Shown here: one piece after another, positions 43,903 to 52,543 of the stretch | Layout of the letters: every line of letters starts with the position of its first letter | How positions within the stretch are numbered: the first letter of the stretch is position 1 | NCBI RefSeq assembly: GCF_016584665.1 | Contig: NZ_BBJB01000095.1 | Span: 1 to 64,000, forward strand | Length of the DNA: 64,000 nt | From: Pseudanabaena sp. lw0831 | GTDB lineage: Bacteria > Cyanobacteriota > Cyanobacteriia > Pseudanabaenales > Pseudanabaenaceae | Direction of reading: 5' to 3' | Program-made: the position numbers and the translations under genes | Notes under the pieces: generated by a model | Databases searched by the model: none | Told to the model about the DNA's origin: nothing | Seen by the model: the letters and a program-made list of their open reading frames with translations, nothing else

Positions 43903-44478
43903 TTAGAGGGCATGAATTACGTTTGTGACTACTCCCCAAATATGTAGCTCGACATTTTCGTCAATTTCTATGGGCTGAAAATTTGGATTTTCAGGCATTA
44001 ACCATAATTTGTTGCGATGTTTACGCAGACGTTTCACGGTTAATTCTCCATCGACCACAGCGATGACTACCTTGCCACTAATGGCTTCAAGGGAGCGATC
44101 AACTACAAGTAAGTCACGAGGATGTATACCCGCATCTTGCATGGACTCTCCGACTACGCGAACTAAAAAAGTTGAGTCAGGATGTTTCACAAGATGGCGA
44201 TTGAGGTCAATCTTGCCTTCTATATAATCCTCGGTTGGGGCAGGAAGTCCTGCGGCAACGGGATTGAGATAGAGCGGCACTCGACATTTTGTAAAGTTGT
44301 CTGTTTTAAAAATAGATGAGACAATAGTTGCTGGTTCTACCTGTTGCGGATCTCTAGCGAGTGCTTCTAAAATTTCATCAGCGAGGCTAATTGGTAACCG
44401 CACAGCCTTTGTTGTTTCGTTATATTTACCAGTACCCACAGGACGACCTGCTCCCTGACGTTTCCCACCACGCGGCAT
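43903..44478 (-). CDS. umuD: UmuD-like S24 peptidase with N-terminal DNA-binding-like segment
   Basis: The ATG at 44478 has GGAG eight bases upstream and gives 191 residues. Residues 1-45 (MPRGGKRQGAGRPVGTGKYN, then LPISLADEILEAL) look like a short basic/ribbon-helix segment. Residues about 60-191 are UmuD-like: a probable Ala-Gly self-cleavage site in PVAAGLPAPTEDYIEG, catalytic Ser in VRVVGESMQDAGIHPRDLLV and Lys in VVIAVVDGELTVKRL. UmuD is activated by RecA-assisted self-cleavage and joins UmuC in mutagenic bypass. No umuC is adjacent. A near-match to the cyanobacterial LexA box lies upstream. Confidence 0.88.
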   Translation of the reverse strand: MPRGGKRQGAGRPVGTGKYNETTKAVRLPISLADEILEALARDPQQVEPATIVSSIFKTDNFTKCRVPLYLNPVAAGLPAPTEDYIEGKIDLNRHLVKHPDSTFLVRVVGESMQDAGIHPRDLLVVDRSLEAISGKVVIAVVDGELTVKRLRKHRNKLWLMPENPNFQPIEIDENVELHIWGVVTNVIHAL

Positions 44479-44496
44479 AGTATTCTCCAAAAGTTA

Positions 44497-44510
44497 TTTA
44501 CATGTGTACT
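44497..44510 (-). promoter_or_regulatory. candidate LexA (SOS) box of umuD
   Basis: On the minus strand AGTACACATGTAAA differs at one position from RGTACNNNDGTWCB, the LexA motif described for Anabaena as I recall it. It lies 19 bases before the umuD start codon. A 12-bp palindrome AATCATATGATT is found further upstream at 44544-44555. Confidence 0.5.
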
Positions 44511-44683
44511 GAGATCGCTACAGTTACACGAATATTGTACGCTAATCATATGATTTAATCGCCTATATGTCATATGTAAATTAAAGGGACATCAGTTTGC
44601 GGAGGGGAGTAAGTTATGGCAAGACACAGGATACCTTCGATGAATTCGCTGCTGCCCTGAAAAGCAGAGCAAAGGAAGGAGTC

Positions 44684-47254
44684 TTAACGCATCGACTCAC
44701 GATGAACTTTGACTAACCTTACTTCATCCTCTTCGGCAAGATACTTATTCATGATGTAAACTACATACTCAGGTTTGAGATTACTGTCTGGTTTGCAGCT
44801 ACCCATGAAATGAATTTTCGGAAATTCAGGATCGGGATTCAGAACATTAATTGCGAAAATGCGATCGCGCAGTTCCAACATTTGATTACGACCCGATTTT
44901 GAGACTTTTGGCATTTGAATGGAAGTTGCCGCGAGTACACAATAACCCGCACCTTCGAGCAGATCCATGATGTCAGCAGCGTTGCGCTCTTTGAGCGTAA
45001 TAAAGGCAAGCGTCAGCGTATATTCCGCGACTTCGAGAATAGAATCTAAAGATGGTGAATGTACTTCTACTTCTTCGATCGCATAAATCGGTAAGTCATC
45101 ATCAAGTTCCGCACTAAAACGTTGTTTAAACTCAGCAATGGGAATATGCGCGGTTAGTTCAAAATCAACAAATTCGGCATTACTGGTTTGACCTAATGGC
45201 AAAGCTTTAGCAATGGAAATACGTGGTAATGGATTAAAACCCTCAGTATGAGCGACAGGTATCGCCGCACGCCTAGCCGCACGTTGGAAGAAACGATGTA
45301 AATCGAGATGAGATATCAAACTCATATCGCCGAGCTTGCCAAACTTGAGACGGACGCGCTGGACTCTGGGCGGAACGATCGGCTTCTCTAGGGAAATGGG
45401 AGGGATTTCTGGTGGTGGAATCACGATGTTATGTCCAAAGGCAGGACCACAGACTCCACATTCAGAGCAACCACCAAAGGAACAGTCAGGAATAGTTTGT
45501 GCAGCGATCGCCCGTGTCCAGTCTTCAATCAACCATTGTTTATCGATACCCGTATCAACGTGATCCCAAGGCAAATCATCTTGCATTTTTAGCGATGGCG
45601 CATCCCATACCAGATCTGCCTCCGCGATCGCCTGAGTCCACGCCCCAAAAGCTTTTTCCGTATTCTCAAACCATGAGTCCATCCCCGCGCCCAGTTGCCA
45701 TGCGCGATACACGACTTTGCCCAGTCTGCGATCGCCCCGTCCGACAAAATCTTCCATCGCACTGATGCGAACATCAGTGTAGTTAACTTTGACGTTAGAT
45801 AAACGGCGAAATTCTTGGCGCAATAGTTTCTGCTTCTGCACAAAGTCACCACTAGAAACAGTGTGCCATTGGAATGGTGTATGCGGTTTGGGAGTGAAAT
45901 TAGAAATAGTTATATTAACTGATAGTTTCTTGCGCCCTTTTTCAGAACATTCATTCTGCAACCAAGCCACAGTATCGACAATCCCAATTACATCTTCATC
46001 GGTTTCCGTCGGCAAACCAATCATGAAGTAGAGCTTCACTTTGTCCCAACCTTCTATATAGGCAGTTTTTATGCCTTGCAATAACTCTTCATCGGTCAAG
46101 CCCTTATTAATCACATCGCGCAAACGCTGTGTCCCCGCTTCGGGCGCAAAGGTCAGCCCCTGCTGTTGACGACCATCGCCACTGCGTAACATATGGGCGA
46201 TATTCTCATCAAAGCGATCGACTCTTTGGCTAGGCAATGAGAGAGTTATATGTTCATCTTTGAAACGATTTTTAATCTGTACGCCCACCGATGGCAGCGC
46301 CAGATAATCGGAACAAGAGAGAGATAATAAAGAGAACTCGTTATAGCCCGTTTCGCGCAGAGCTTTCTCAATCGTATCCACAACCTTCTCAGGATCGACA
46401 TCACGGGCGGGACGAGTGAGCATCCCTGGTTGACAAAAACGACAGCCGCGAGTGCAGCCGCGCCGAATTTCGATAGTTAAGCGATCGTGAACGGTTTCCA
46501 CTAACGGAACTAAACCAATACTATGCTCTGGCATCGGTGTGGCAACCCGACGCAGGGCGCGAGGCGAGACATCATTGCGATTAGGGGCGATCGCGCCAGT
46601 TTTGATATCCATGTCATAAAATTCAGGCACATATACGCCATCGACTTCATTGGCAAGGGCTAACAGGGTTTCGCGGCGGGTTTTACCTGCTAATTTAGAA
46701 TCTTTGAGAACTTCGCCAATTTCAGGTAATAATTCTTCCCCATCACCGAGAGCAAAGAAATCAAAGAAGTCAGCATAAGGCTCTGGGTTGGAAGTAGCAG
46801 TCTGTCCACCCGCAAAGATTAAAGGACAATCTTCAATACTCAATTCACTCCTTTCTCTCCATGTCATCGGAATATTGGCAAGATCCAACATTTCTAAAAC
46901 ATTGGTTGCGCCAAGCTCATAGCTGAGGCTAAAGCCCAAAATGTCAAATTCCCGTAGCGATCTCTTTGACTCAACCGCAAATAAATCAGTTTTGGTTTCG
47001 CGTAATTTTGCCGACAGGTCGGGTGCGGGTAAATAGGCGCGATCGCATAGTTGTCCATCCTTAGAATTAATAATGCTGTAAAGGATGATATGCCCCAAGT
47101 TTGACGCGCCGACCTCATAAATTTCAGGATAAGTGAGCGACCAACGTACGATCGCATTGTCCCAAGGCTTACGAACTGCGCCAAACTCGTTACCCAAATA
47201 ACGGGCTGGTTTAAGGATTTCGGAGTTAAGTAACTGTTCTACGGGTACGGGCAT
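44684..47254 (-). CDS. B12-binding radical SAM protein with C-terminal DUF2344 domain (TIGR03960 type)
   Basis: This 856-residue protein begins like the TIGR03960 family (YLGNEFGAVRKPWDNAIVRW, YPEIYEVGASNLGHIILYSI). The B12-binding-like domain is at about 20-190. The radical SAM core has the cluster-binding EIRRGCTRGCRFCQPG near residue 255, FAPEAGTQRLRDVINKGL and KLYFMIGLPTETDEDV. After a Cys-rich linker (CSFGGCSECGVCG) comes the DUF2344/TIGR03936 domain (RVRLKFGKLGDMSLISHLDL). The substrate is unknown. The domain fusion is normal for cyanobacteria. It is transcribed alone. Confidence 0.93.
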   Translation of the reverse strand: MPVPVEQLLNSEILKPARYLGNEFGAVRKPWDNAIVRWSLTYPEIYEVGASNLGHIILYSIINSKDGQLCDRAYLPAPDLSAKLRETKTDLFAVESKRSLREFDILGFSLSYELGATNVLEMLDLANIPMTWRERSELSIEDCPLIFAGGQTATSNPEPYADFFDFFALGDGEELLPEIGEVLKDSKLAGKTRRETLLALANEVDGVYVPEFYDMDIKTGAIAPNRNDVSPRALRRVATPMPEHSIGLVPLVETVHDRLTIEIRRGCTRGCRFCQPGMLTRPARDVDPEKVVDTIEKALRETGYNEFSLLSLSCSDYLALPSVGVQIKNRFKDEHITLSLPSQRVDRFDENIAHMLRSGDGRQQQGLTFAPEAGTQRLRDVINKGLTDEELLQGIKTAYIEGWDKVKLYFMIGLPTETDEDVIGIVDTVAWLQNECSEKGRKKLSVNITISNFTPKPHTPFQWHTVSSGDFVQKQKLLRQEFRRLSNVKVNYTDVRISAMEDFVGRGDRRLGKVVYRAWQLGAGMDSWFENTEKAFGAWTQAIAEADLVWDAPSLKMQDDLPWDHVDTGIDKQWLIEDWTRAIAAQTIPDCSFGGCSECGVCGPAFGHNIVIPPPEIPPISLEKPIVPPRVQRVRLKFGKLGDMSLISHLDLHRFFQRAARRAAIPVAHTEGFNPLPRISIAKALPLGQTSNAEFVDFELTAHIPIAEFKQRFSAELDDDLPIYAIEEVEVHSPSLDSILEVAEYTLTLAFITLKERNAADIMDLLEGAGYCVLAATSIQMPKVSKSGRNQMLELRDRIFAINVLNPDPEFPKIHFMGSCKPDSNLKPEYVVYIMNKYLAEEDEVRLVKVHRESMR

Positions 47255-47320
47255 GGTTTCACGGCGATATGAGCTATCCCTATTTTACATTTAGCGCGAT
47301 CGCGTTTTCATAGTCACGTT

Positions 47321-48029
47321 TTACTCCTCAGAAATACCAAGCGATCGCAACTTTGCTAATAACAGATCAATTTGTTCTTGTGCAGTATTTGCTCGTTGGC
47401 GCTCTATATCAGCCTGTTCATCAGTAGTGAGATAACGCTGTCCTCGTTCATCAAACCAGCTTAAAACTTCGCGTCTAAAGCGATCGTTTGGCAATACACA
47501 GCGACCAATCCCTAAACCGATCTCTGGCATCCATAAGGGTTCCCCAATCTGTAACTGAATAATCGCCATCCACTAGTTTGTATACCTCAAAGGGTAAATG
47601 TCCATCACGCCGCCAGAATTTTGGATTGTAAATTACATAGTATTTGACACCTAATTTGCGATAAATTTCTAATTTTTTCTCGTATTCATCGCCATAGCTT
47701 TGAGATACAACCTCTAGAGTCAAAATTGGCGCTGTATAGTCTTCTTCCCACATCACATAGCTGCTACGCGAGCCGCCATTTTTACGCCGCTCCACATCCA
47801 AGCTCAAAAAGCCATCAGGAATTACTGGCACTCTTGGGCTTGCGCCAGTGGTGTGATAAATACCCATATCGACACCAAAGTATCAATCATCGTGACTTTT
47901 CCAAATATATTCCAGCAAGAATAATAGTAAATTTGGTACAAAATTCTGGTCTTCGTTATCCACAGGTGTATCGTCAGAATCTGGTAATTCGTCGCTGGTG
48001 GGTAGATATTGGCGATCTATTTGTAGCAT
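47321..48029 (-). pseudogene. decayed Uma2 family (DUF820) gene
   Basis: Three fragments together spell one Uma2 protein. From the ATG at 48029 the frame reads LPTSDELPDSDDTPVDNE and continues to a TGA at 47883-47885, where homologues have Trp (DDW-YFGVDMGIYHTTG). The same frame resumes with PDGFLSLDVERRKNGGSRSS and LTLEVVSQSYGDEYEKKLEI to about 47555. There the homologous text jumps to another frame (LQIGEPLWMPEIGLGIGR, ending LLLAKLRSLGISEE at 47321). One nonsense change and one frameshift make it non-functional unless recoded. A sequencing error could explain either, not easily both. Confidence 0.82.
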
Positions 48030-48089
48030 CAGCTAACCCCAAAAAAATCCTAGCTATTTAGTTCGTATTATAGATCACTACCTATACTC

Positions 48090-48134
48090 GAACAATTAGT
48101 GATGCGCGGCTTTGCCGCGCATCACTAATTGTTC
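48090..48134. repeat. 21-bp-arm perfect hairpin upstream of coaBC
   Basis: GAACAATTAGTGATGCGCGGC and its complement meet at GC-TTT-GC. It lies 16 bp upstream of the coaBC start codon, so the 5' leader of the mRNA may include it unless transcription starts inside. Confidence 0.85.
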
Positions 48135-48150
48135 ACTTTATAACACAAGT

Positions 48151-49350
48151 ATGAATCATGTATTAATTGGAATATCTGGAGGCATTGCCGCCTACAAAGT
48201 TTGTGAAGTTGTTTCAAGCTTGGCAAAACGCGGTATTGAAGTGCGCGTGATCTTAACGAAATCAGCAGCAGAATTTGTCACGCCACTTACTTTTGCTACA
48301 CTTTCGCGCCAACCTGCCTATACCGATGCTGACTTTTGGCAGCCGAGCAATGGTAGACCATTACATATTGAGTTAGCAGAATGGGCTGACATATTTTTGC
48401 TAGCACCAGTAACCGCCAACACCTTGGCGAAACTCTCTTATGGAATGGCAGACAACCTGCTCACAAATACAGTCCTAGCTTCTACTTGTCCGATTCTATT
48501 TGCTCCTGCGATGAATACGAACATGTGGCTCCAACCCTCTGTGCAAGAGAATTGGCGTAAATTATTGCAAGATAATCGATATACAGCGATCGCACCGACG
48601 GATGGGATTCTCGCCTGTGATGCGGTTGGCACTGGAAGAATGGCAGAACCAGAAATAATTTTGGAATATTTAGAATCTTTTCTATTTACAAAGGGAAAAC
48701 AGGATTTAAAAGGAAAGAAGATTTTAGTGAATGCAGGGGGGACAAGAGAATTTATCGATCCTGTACGCTTTATCGGCAATCCATCCACAGGTAAGCAGGG
48801 AATTGCGATCGCTAAAGCAGCAATGCACCGTGGCGCAAAAGTTACTCTCATAACTGCCTCTAGTTCCCCTCTCCCCATCGGAGAGGGACTAGGGGTGAGG
48901 GTAGTTCGCACTGCCGCAGAAATGCACCAAGTCATGCTTGAAGAATTTCCATTAGCCGATATCACGATCGCAGCCGCAGCCATCGGTGATGTGCGATCGC
49001 AATTTCAGAGCGATCGCAAATTACCTAAATCAGAACTTCCTTTAAAACTAGAGCTAGAATATATTCCCGATATTGTTGCCGATCTTGCCAGTCGTAAACG
49101 TCCTGATCAATTGCTAGTGGGATTTGCGGCTCAAACTGGGAATGAGTCAGAGGTTTTGTCGGCAGCAAAAGAGAAGTTAGCGCGAAAAGGGCTAGATGCG
49201 ATCGCGGCTAATGCGGTTAAAGGTTCTCAAACTGGGTTTGGAACTGATACCAACCAAGCCACATTTATCCATAAGAATGGCAACACCCAATCCACTCCTC
49301 TCTGCTCAAAATTAGAACTTGCCCATCGTTTATTCAATTTCCTAATCTAA
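48151..49350 (+). CDS. coaBC: bifunctional phosphopantothenoylcysteine decarboxylase / phosphopantothenate-cysteine ligase
   Basis: The ATG at 48151 (MNHVLIGISGGIAAYKVCEV) gives 399 residues; the longer reading from 48112 starts inside a hairpin. The CoaC half has LFAPAMNTNMWLQPSVQENW (PXMNXXMW motif) and HIELAEWADIFLLAPVTANT; the CoaB half has ILVNAGGTREFIDPVRFIGN and RKRPDQLLVGFAAQTGNE, with K in the KGLDAIAANAV region. It makes 4'-phosphopantetheine from phosphopantothenate in CoA synthesis. Residues about 238-250 (SPLPIGEGLGVRV) are encoded by a palindromic repeat inserted in frame. Confidence 0.94.
   Translation: MNHVLIGISGGIAAYKVCEVVSSLAKRGIEVRVILTKSAAEFVTPLTFATLSRQPAYTDADFWQPSNGRPLHIELAEWADIFLLAPVTANTLAKLSYGMADNLLTNTVLASTCPILFAPAMNTNMWLQPSVQENWRKLLQDNRYTAIAPTDGILACDAVGTGRMAEPEIILEYLESFLFTKGKQDLKGKKILVNAGGTREFIDPVRFIGNPSTGKQGIAIAKAAMHRGAKVTLITASSSPLPIGEGLGVRVVRTAAEMHQVMLEEFPLADITIAAAAIGDVRSQFQSDRKLPKSELPLKLELEYIPDIVADLASRKRPDQLLVGFAAQTGNESEVLSAAKEKLARKGLDAIAANAVKGSQTGFGTDTNQATFIHKNGNTQSTPLCSKLELAHRLFNFLI
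48861..48900 (+). repeat. palindromic repeat inserted in the coaBC reading frame
   Basis: CCCTCTCC (48867-48874) and GGAGAGGG (48880-48887) form a hairpin inside a segment rich in CCCCTC and GGGGTGAGG words. The same style of repeat (CCCTCTCCC...GGGAGAGGG...GGGGTGAGG) is common as an intergenic repeat in many bacteria. Here it is translated as part of CoaB, in the loop between two conserved CoaB strands. Confidence 0.7.
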
Positions 49351-49354
49351 CTTT

Positions 49355-49535
49355 AAGAATTGTCAGCCTACATTCAACAAGTGTTTTTTGAGAATTAGCA
49401 TTTATTGGAGAAAACCGTATAAATAGAGTATTGCTGAATGTAGGTCGGAATGATGTTGGGACGGTATTGTAGGGGCGGGTTTAGTTGACAATTCTTTGAT
49501 AAAAGCAGGATACATTTGCAAAACCCGCCCCTACA
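49355..49535. repeat. compound inverted-repeat element between coaBC and GHL10 gene
   Basis: Three perfect inverted pairs interlock: AAGAATTGTCA (49355-49365) with TGACAATTCTT (49486-49496), CCTACATTCA (49367-49376) with TGAATGTAGG (49435-49444), and TGTAGGGGCGGGTTT (49468-49482) with AAACCCGCCCCTACA (49521-49535). No ORF is present. The outer 11-bp pair resembles MITE ends; the last pair, downstream of both genes' stops, may act as terminator. Confidence 0.68.
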
Positions 49536-49550
49536 GCTTTTAGATGGTTT

Positions 49551-51131
49551 TTAGTTTGGTGTTGTTGCTGGCTCTAGACCTGTGGCTTTGCCAAATTTGC
49601 GAAGGCGATCGCTTTCGGGTTCCATCCAAGCATAGACAAAATGGCTAATGCAATTAATCTTTGGTTGTGTAGCCAATATTGCCCTCGTTTGGATTTCAAA
49701 GCTAGGATGCCCATCAAATCCCTGTCCCCAAGTTCCAGCCAAAACTGGACAAACTAAAGTCTCAGGTGCTGATTGACGTACGACTTCGGCGACTTGATCG
49801 GCAACGCAGCTACCATCAGCACAAAGCGCATAGGTCATCGGATGACGTTCCATATGATTGGGGAAACGATCCCAAGGCTGCATTCTCGCCTCAAATTTGC
49901 CTGACTCAGCGCGATTGCCATTGGGGAAGAAAACAGTGCCAATGGGTATATTATTTTGCTGAAGAGGAGCCGTGATTGTGTTTACAAAATTAATCACACC
50001 TTTATAGGCATGGTTTGTCGCGATATTCCAGAGTAACCCTTGTGCGATCGCAGCGGTTTCTCTAGGATTTTTAATATTGGTCGGTTTCACCTTAATGTTA
50101 TCTGTCAGCTTCTTCTCAGTCTGAACCACATCATCAGCCGTCAGATCGCCATTTTGGAGATAGATCGCCATGAGTTCTCGAACATTTTTATTGTCAATAC
50201 TATTCAGTAAAGCTGTTCGCGAAGCTTGTCCGTGAATCCATAGGTGCTTGACGTTATCAATCAACTCGCCAGTGGAATTGGTGGGATAGCGTACATAATC
50301 AAATACCATCCCGTCGGGATTACGTTGCATTAGCGCTTTGACGACAGATGTCAGATCAGCTTTAGCGATCGCATTGTACGGATCGACGAATAGATGATCA
50401 ACCTCATAGGCATCTTCATAAAAAGCTCGTCCATTACTAACTAAGCTCCGATCAAAGTTGGTATTGGCAATACTATTTTCCCCTTTGCCATTAAGTGCTA
50501 CAGCTCCCGAACGCCCCTTAATTTCGCTATAGCCATAGCCGAAATTCATCGCAAATGACCATCCATAAACTTTGATGCCCCGTTCTCTACCGATCTCGAT
50601 CGCTTGTTTCCACAGATCATAGTCCGCAGGTACTTCCCCCGCCTTGACCGACTCTTCCATCACCGATCGCCAAGGTGTAGGATTGTCGGCAACAGGCAGT
50701 AACACCCGCCCATCATAAAAAACTTCGATAAAAACTTGGTTATAGCCGCGATTAGCCATTTTATCGAAAACATCTTCCAATACACCTGCTTTGACATCAT
50801 TAGGATATAGCCGCAGCCAAGTGGCTTGAGTTTGGAGTGTATTGCGATCGCGACAGGCTTGTAATTCTGATTTGTGTTTTTGAATAATCGCCTGATATTG
50901 AGCTTGCGTCTTTGGATCACGAGGACTTATGACTAAAGCTGATTTTCGCAGTTCATGTTTTCGCAAAATTTCCGCAGTACTCACGTCACAGGTGGGCTTG
51001 CCCCATAAAATTTTGTCAGGTAATGCACCCGCGATCGCATTTCCAGCAAAGGCTGCACTTAAACAGGTAAAAGAAGCTAGCGATCGCAAACTAAATGTAT
51101 TAATGTTTTTCAGGTTTATTTTTGATTTCAT
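49551..51131 (-). CDS. secreted glycosyl hydrolase-like family 10 (GHL10) protein
   Basis: The 526-residue product has a signal peptide (RSLASFTCLSAAFAGNAIAG). The GHL10 barrel begins with TQATWLRLYPNDVKAGVLED, then GYNQVFIEVFYDGRVLLPV, IKVYGWSFAMNFGYGYSEI, DGMVFDYVRYPTNSTGELI and HPMTYALCADGSCVADQVAE. The family cleaves cell-wall or exopolysaccharide sugars by prediction; the substrate is unknown. It is probably periplasmic or outer-surface. It converges with coaBC across the compound repeat. Confidence 0.87.
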   Translation of the reverse strand: MKSKINLKNINTFSLRSLASFTCLSAAFAGNAIAGALPDKILWGKPTCDVSTAEILRKHELRKSALVISPRDPKTQAQYQAIIQKHKSELQACRDRNTLQTQATWLRLYPNDVKAGVLEDVFDKMANRGYNQVFIEVFYDGRVLLPVADNPTPWRSVMEESVKAGEVPADYDLWKQAIEIGRERGIKVYGWSFAMNFGYGYSEIKGRSGAVALNGKGENSIANTNFDRSLVSNGRAFYEDAYEVDHLFVDPYNAIAKADLTSVVKALMQRNPDGMVFDYVRYPTNSTGELIDNVKHLWIHGQASRTALLNSIDNKNVRELMAIYLQNGDLTADDVVQTEKKLTDNIKVKPTNIKNPRETAAIAQGLLWNIATNHAYKGVINFVNTITAPLQQNNIPIGTVFFPNGNRAESGKFEARMQPWDRFPNHMERHPMTYALCADGSCVADQVAEVVRQSAPETLVCPVLAGTWGQGFDGHPSFEIQTRAILATQPKINCISHFVYAWMEPESDRLRKFGKATGLEPATTPN

Positions 51132-51268
51132 AGACTTAAATTTGTTATGTTGAGGATAGGCGTGAGGAAATCGCGTAGAAACAAATCCTATCCCATCTAA
51201 GTTTTTATAGACGAACTAGGTTTAACAATGTGGCACACTGAACAAGTGTATTTCAGCCCCTCTTCATC

Positions 51269-52417
51269 ATGCTCCATAACCCAGCCAGATTTAAACCTAG
51301 TCCTATTGAAGATGATTCTGAAGAAAATGATGATTTAGAGTTTTATGACTTTAATGAACCCGAACCAGGTAGTCCACCTGGGACGTTGATCATTGATGAA
51401 GATGCTAGTATCCCTAATATTTTCTTGATTGATTACAACGCAGACGAAGCTCTGGGGGTTCAGCTTGCGACTCCCGAAGACTGTATTCCTTATCTAGATA
51501 GTCACTCAGTCTCATGGGTTGATGTCCAAGGCTTGGGTTCTGAAGATGTATTAAAGCGTTTAGGTAAGGTGTTTAGCCTCCATGAGCTTGTACTAGAAGA
51601 TATCGTTAATATTCCTCAGCGCCCCAAAATTGAGAGTTTTGAGGATCAGGAATTAATCATTTTACACATGGTGACTAGTCGTGAAGATGGTAGAGGGTTT
51701 TATGATGAACAGGTAAGTTTAATCTTGGGAAAAAACTATGTGCTGACCGTGCAAGAGGAACCCGAAACTGATGTATTCGAGCCAATTCGTCAGCGTATTC
51801 ATCGTAATCGTGGCGTAATCCGATCTCAAAAAGCTGATTACCTTGCCTATGCTCTAATTGATGCGATCGTTGATGGATTTTTCCCTGTGTTAGAGGACTA
51901 CGGCGAGCGTCTCGAAGATTTGCAGGATGAGGTGGTTGAAAAGCCCACTCGCCAAACTCTCGATAAAATCCATAAAATCAAGCGTGAGCTATTGTTATTA
52001 CGACGTGCGATTTGGCCACAGCGTGACGCGATTAATTCTCTAATTCGAGAAGAAAGCCCGATGATTGATCGAGAGGTACGGGTGTACTTGCGTGACTGCT
52101 ATGACCACACCGTTCAAGTGATGGATATGGTTGAAACCTATCGCGAACTTGCCGCCAACTTAATGGATATTTATCTATCATCGTTGAGCAATAGTACCAA
52201 CGAAATCATGCGCTTTTTGACGGTGATTTCCACTGTGTTTATTCCGCTCACCTTTGTGGCTGGTGTCTATGGAATGAATTTTGATACTGAACTAGGCAAT
52301 ATGCCTGAATTAAAATGGTCGTTTGGTTACGCGCTCTGTTGGTTATTGATGTTGTCGATGTCTGGGGGATTGTTATTTTTCTTTTGGAAAAAAGGCTGGC
52401 TATTTAGTCCAAAATAA
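51269..52417 (+). CDS. corA: CorA magnesium/cobalt transporter
   Basis: The 382-residue product has an acidic N-terminal extension (residues 1-40, PIEDDSEENDDLEFYDFNEP), the cytosolic funnel with LHELVLEDIVNIPQRPKIES, and two C-terminal membrane helices. The first ends in the selectivity signature GVYGMNFDTELGNMPEL (GMN motif), and the second in WKKGWLF. It forms a pentameric inner-membrane channel for Mg2+ and Co2+. Length is slightly above E. coli CorA because of the acidic tail. The stop codon abuts a large inverted-repeat element. Confidence 0.95.
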   Translation: MLHNPARFKPSPIEDDSEENDDLEFYDFNEPEPGSPPGTLIIDEDASIPNIFLIDYNADEALGVQLATPEDCIPYLDSHSVSWVDVQGLGSEDVLKRLGKVFSLHELVLEDIVNIPQRPKIESFEDQELIILHMVTSREDGRGFYDEQVSLILGKNYVLTVQEEPETDVFEPIRQRIHRNRGVIRSQKADYLAYALIDAIVDGFFPVLEDYGERLEDLQDEVVEKPTRQTLDKIHKIKRELLLLRRAIWPQRDAINSLIREESPMIDREVRVYLRDCYDHTVQVMDMVETYRELAANLMDIYLSSLSNSTNEIMRFLTVISTVFIPLTFVAGVYGMNFDTELGNMPELKWSFGYALCWLLMLSMSGGLLFFFWKKGWLFSPK

Positions 52418-52540
52418 AAGTCAGAATCACGGATTATATGGATTAAGGGATGACACAGATTTTTAATGCAGCGCTTTGCGCTGCGGATAGATTAAAATTC
52501 GAGAAATCCAACAATCCGCATAATCCGCGATTCTGACTTT
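52417..52540. repeat. 124-bp inverted-repeat element between corA and rsmE
   Basis: AAAGTCAGAATCACGGATTA (from 52417) and its complement (to 52540) match at 20 of 21 positions, then continue less well (GGATT/AATCC). The centre holds GCAGCGCTTTGCGCTGC, a palindrome. It begins inside the corA stop codon and ends three bases before the rsmE start codon. Confidence 0.75.
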
Positions 52541-52543
52541 ATT

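Noticed and set aside
44614-44710. A plus-strand frame reading GKTQDTFDEFAAALKSRAKE between umuD and the radical SAM gene
   Set aside because: The text looks protein-like but has no start codon with a ribosome binding site, is under 40 residues and runs into the 3' end of the opposite gene. At most a gene remnant.
47883-47885. Recoding of TGA as Trp or selenocysteine in the Uma2 gene
   Set aside because: A second lesion (frameshift) lies downstream and no other gene in the window uses TGA as sense, so decay is simpler.
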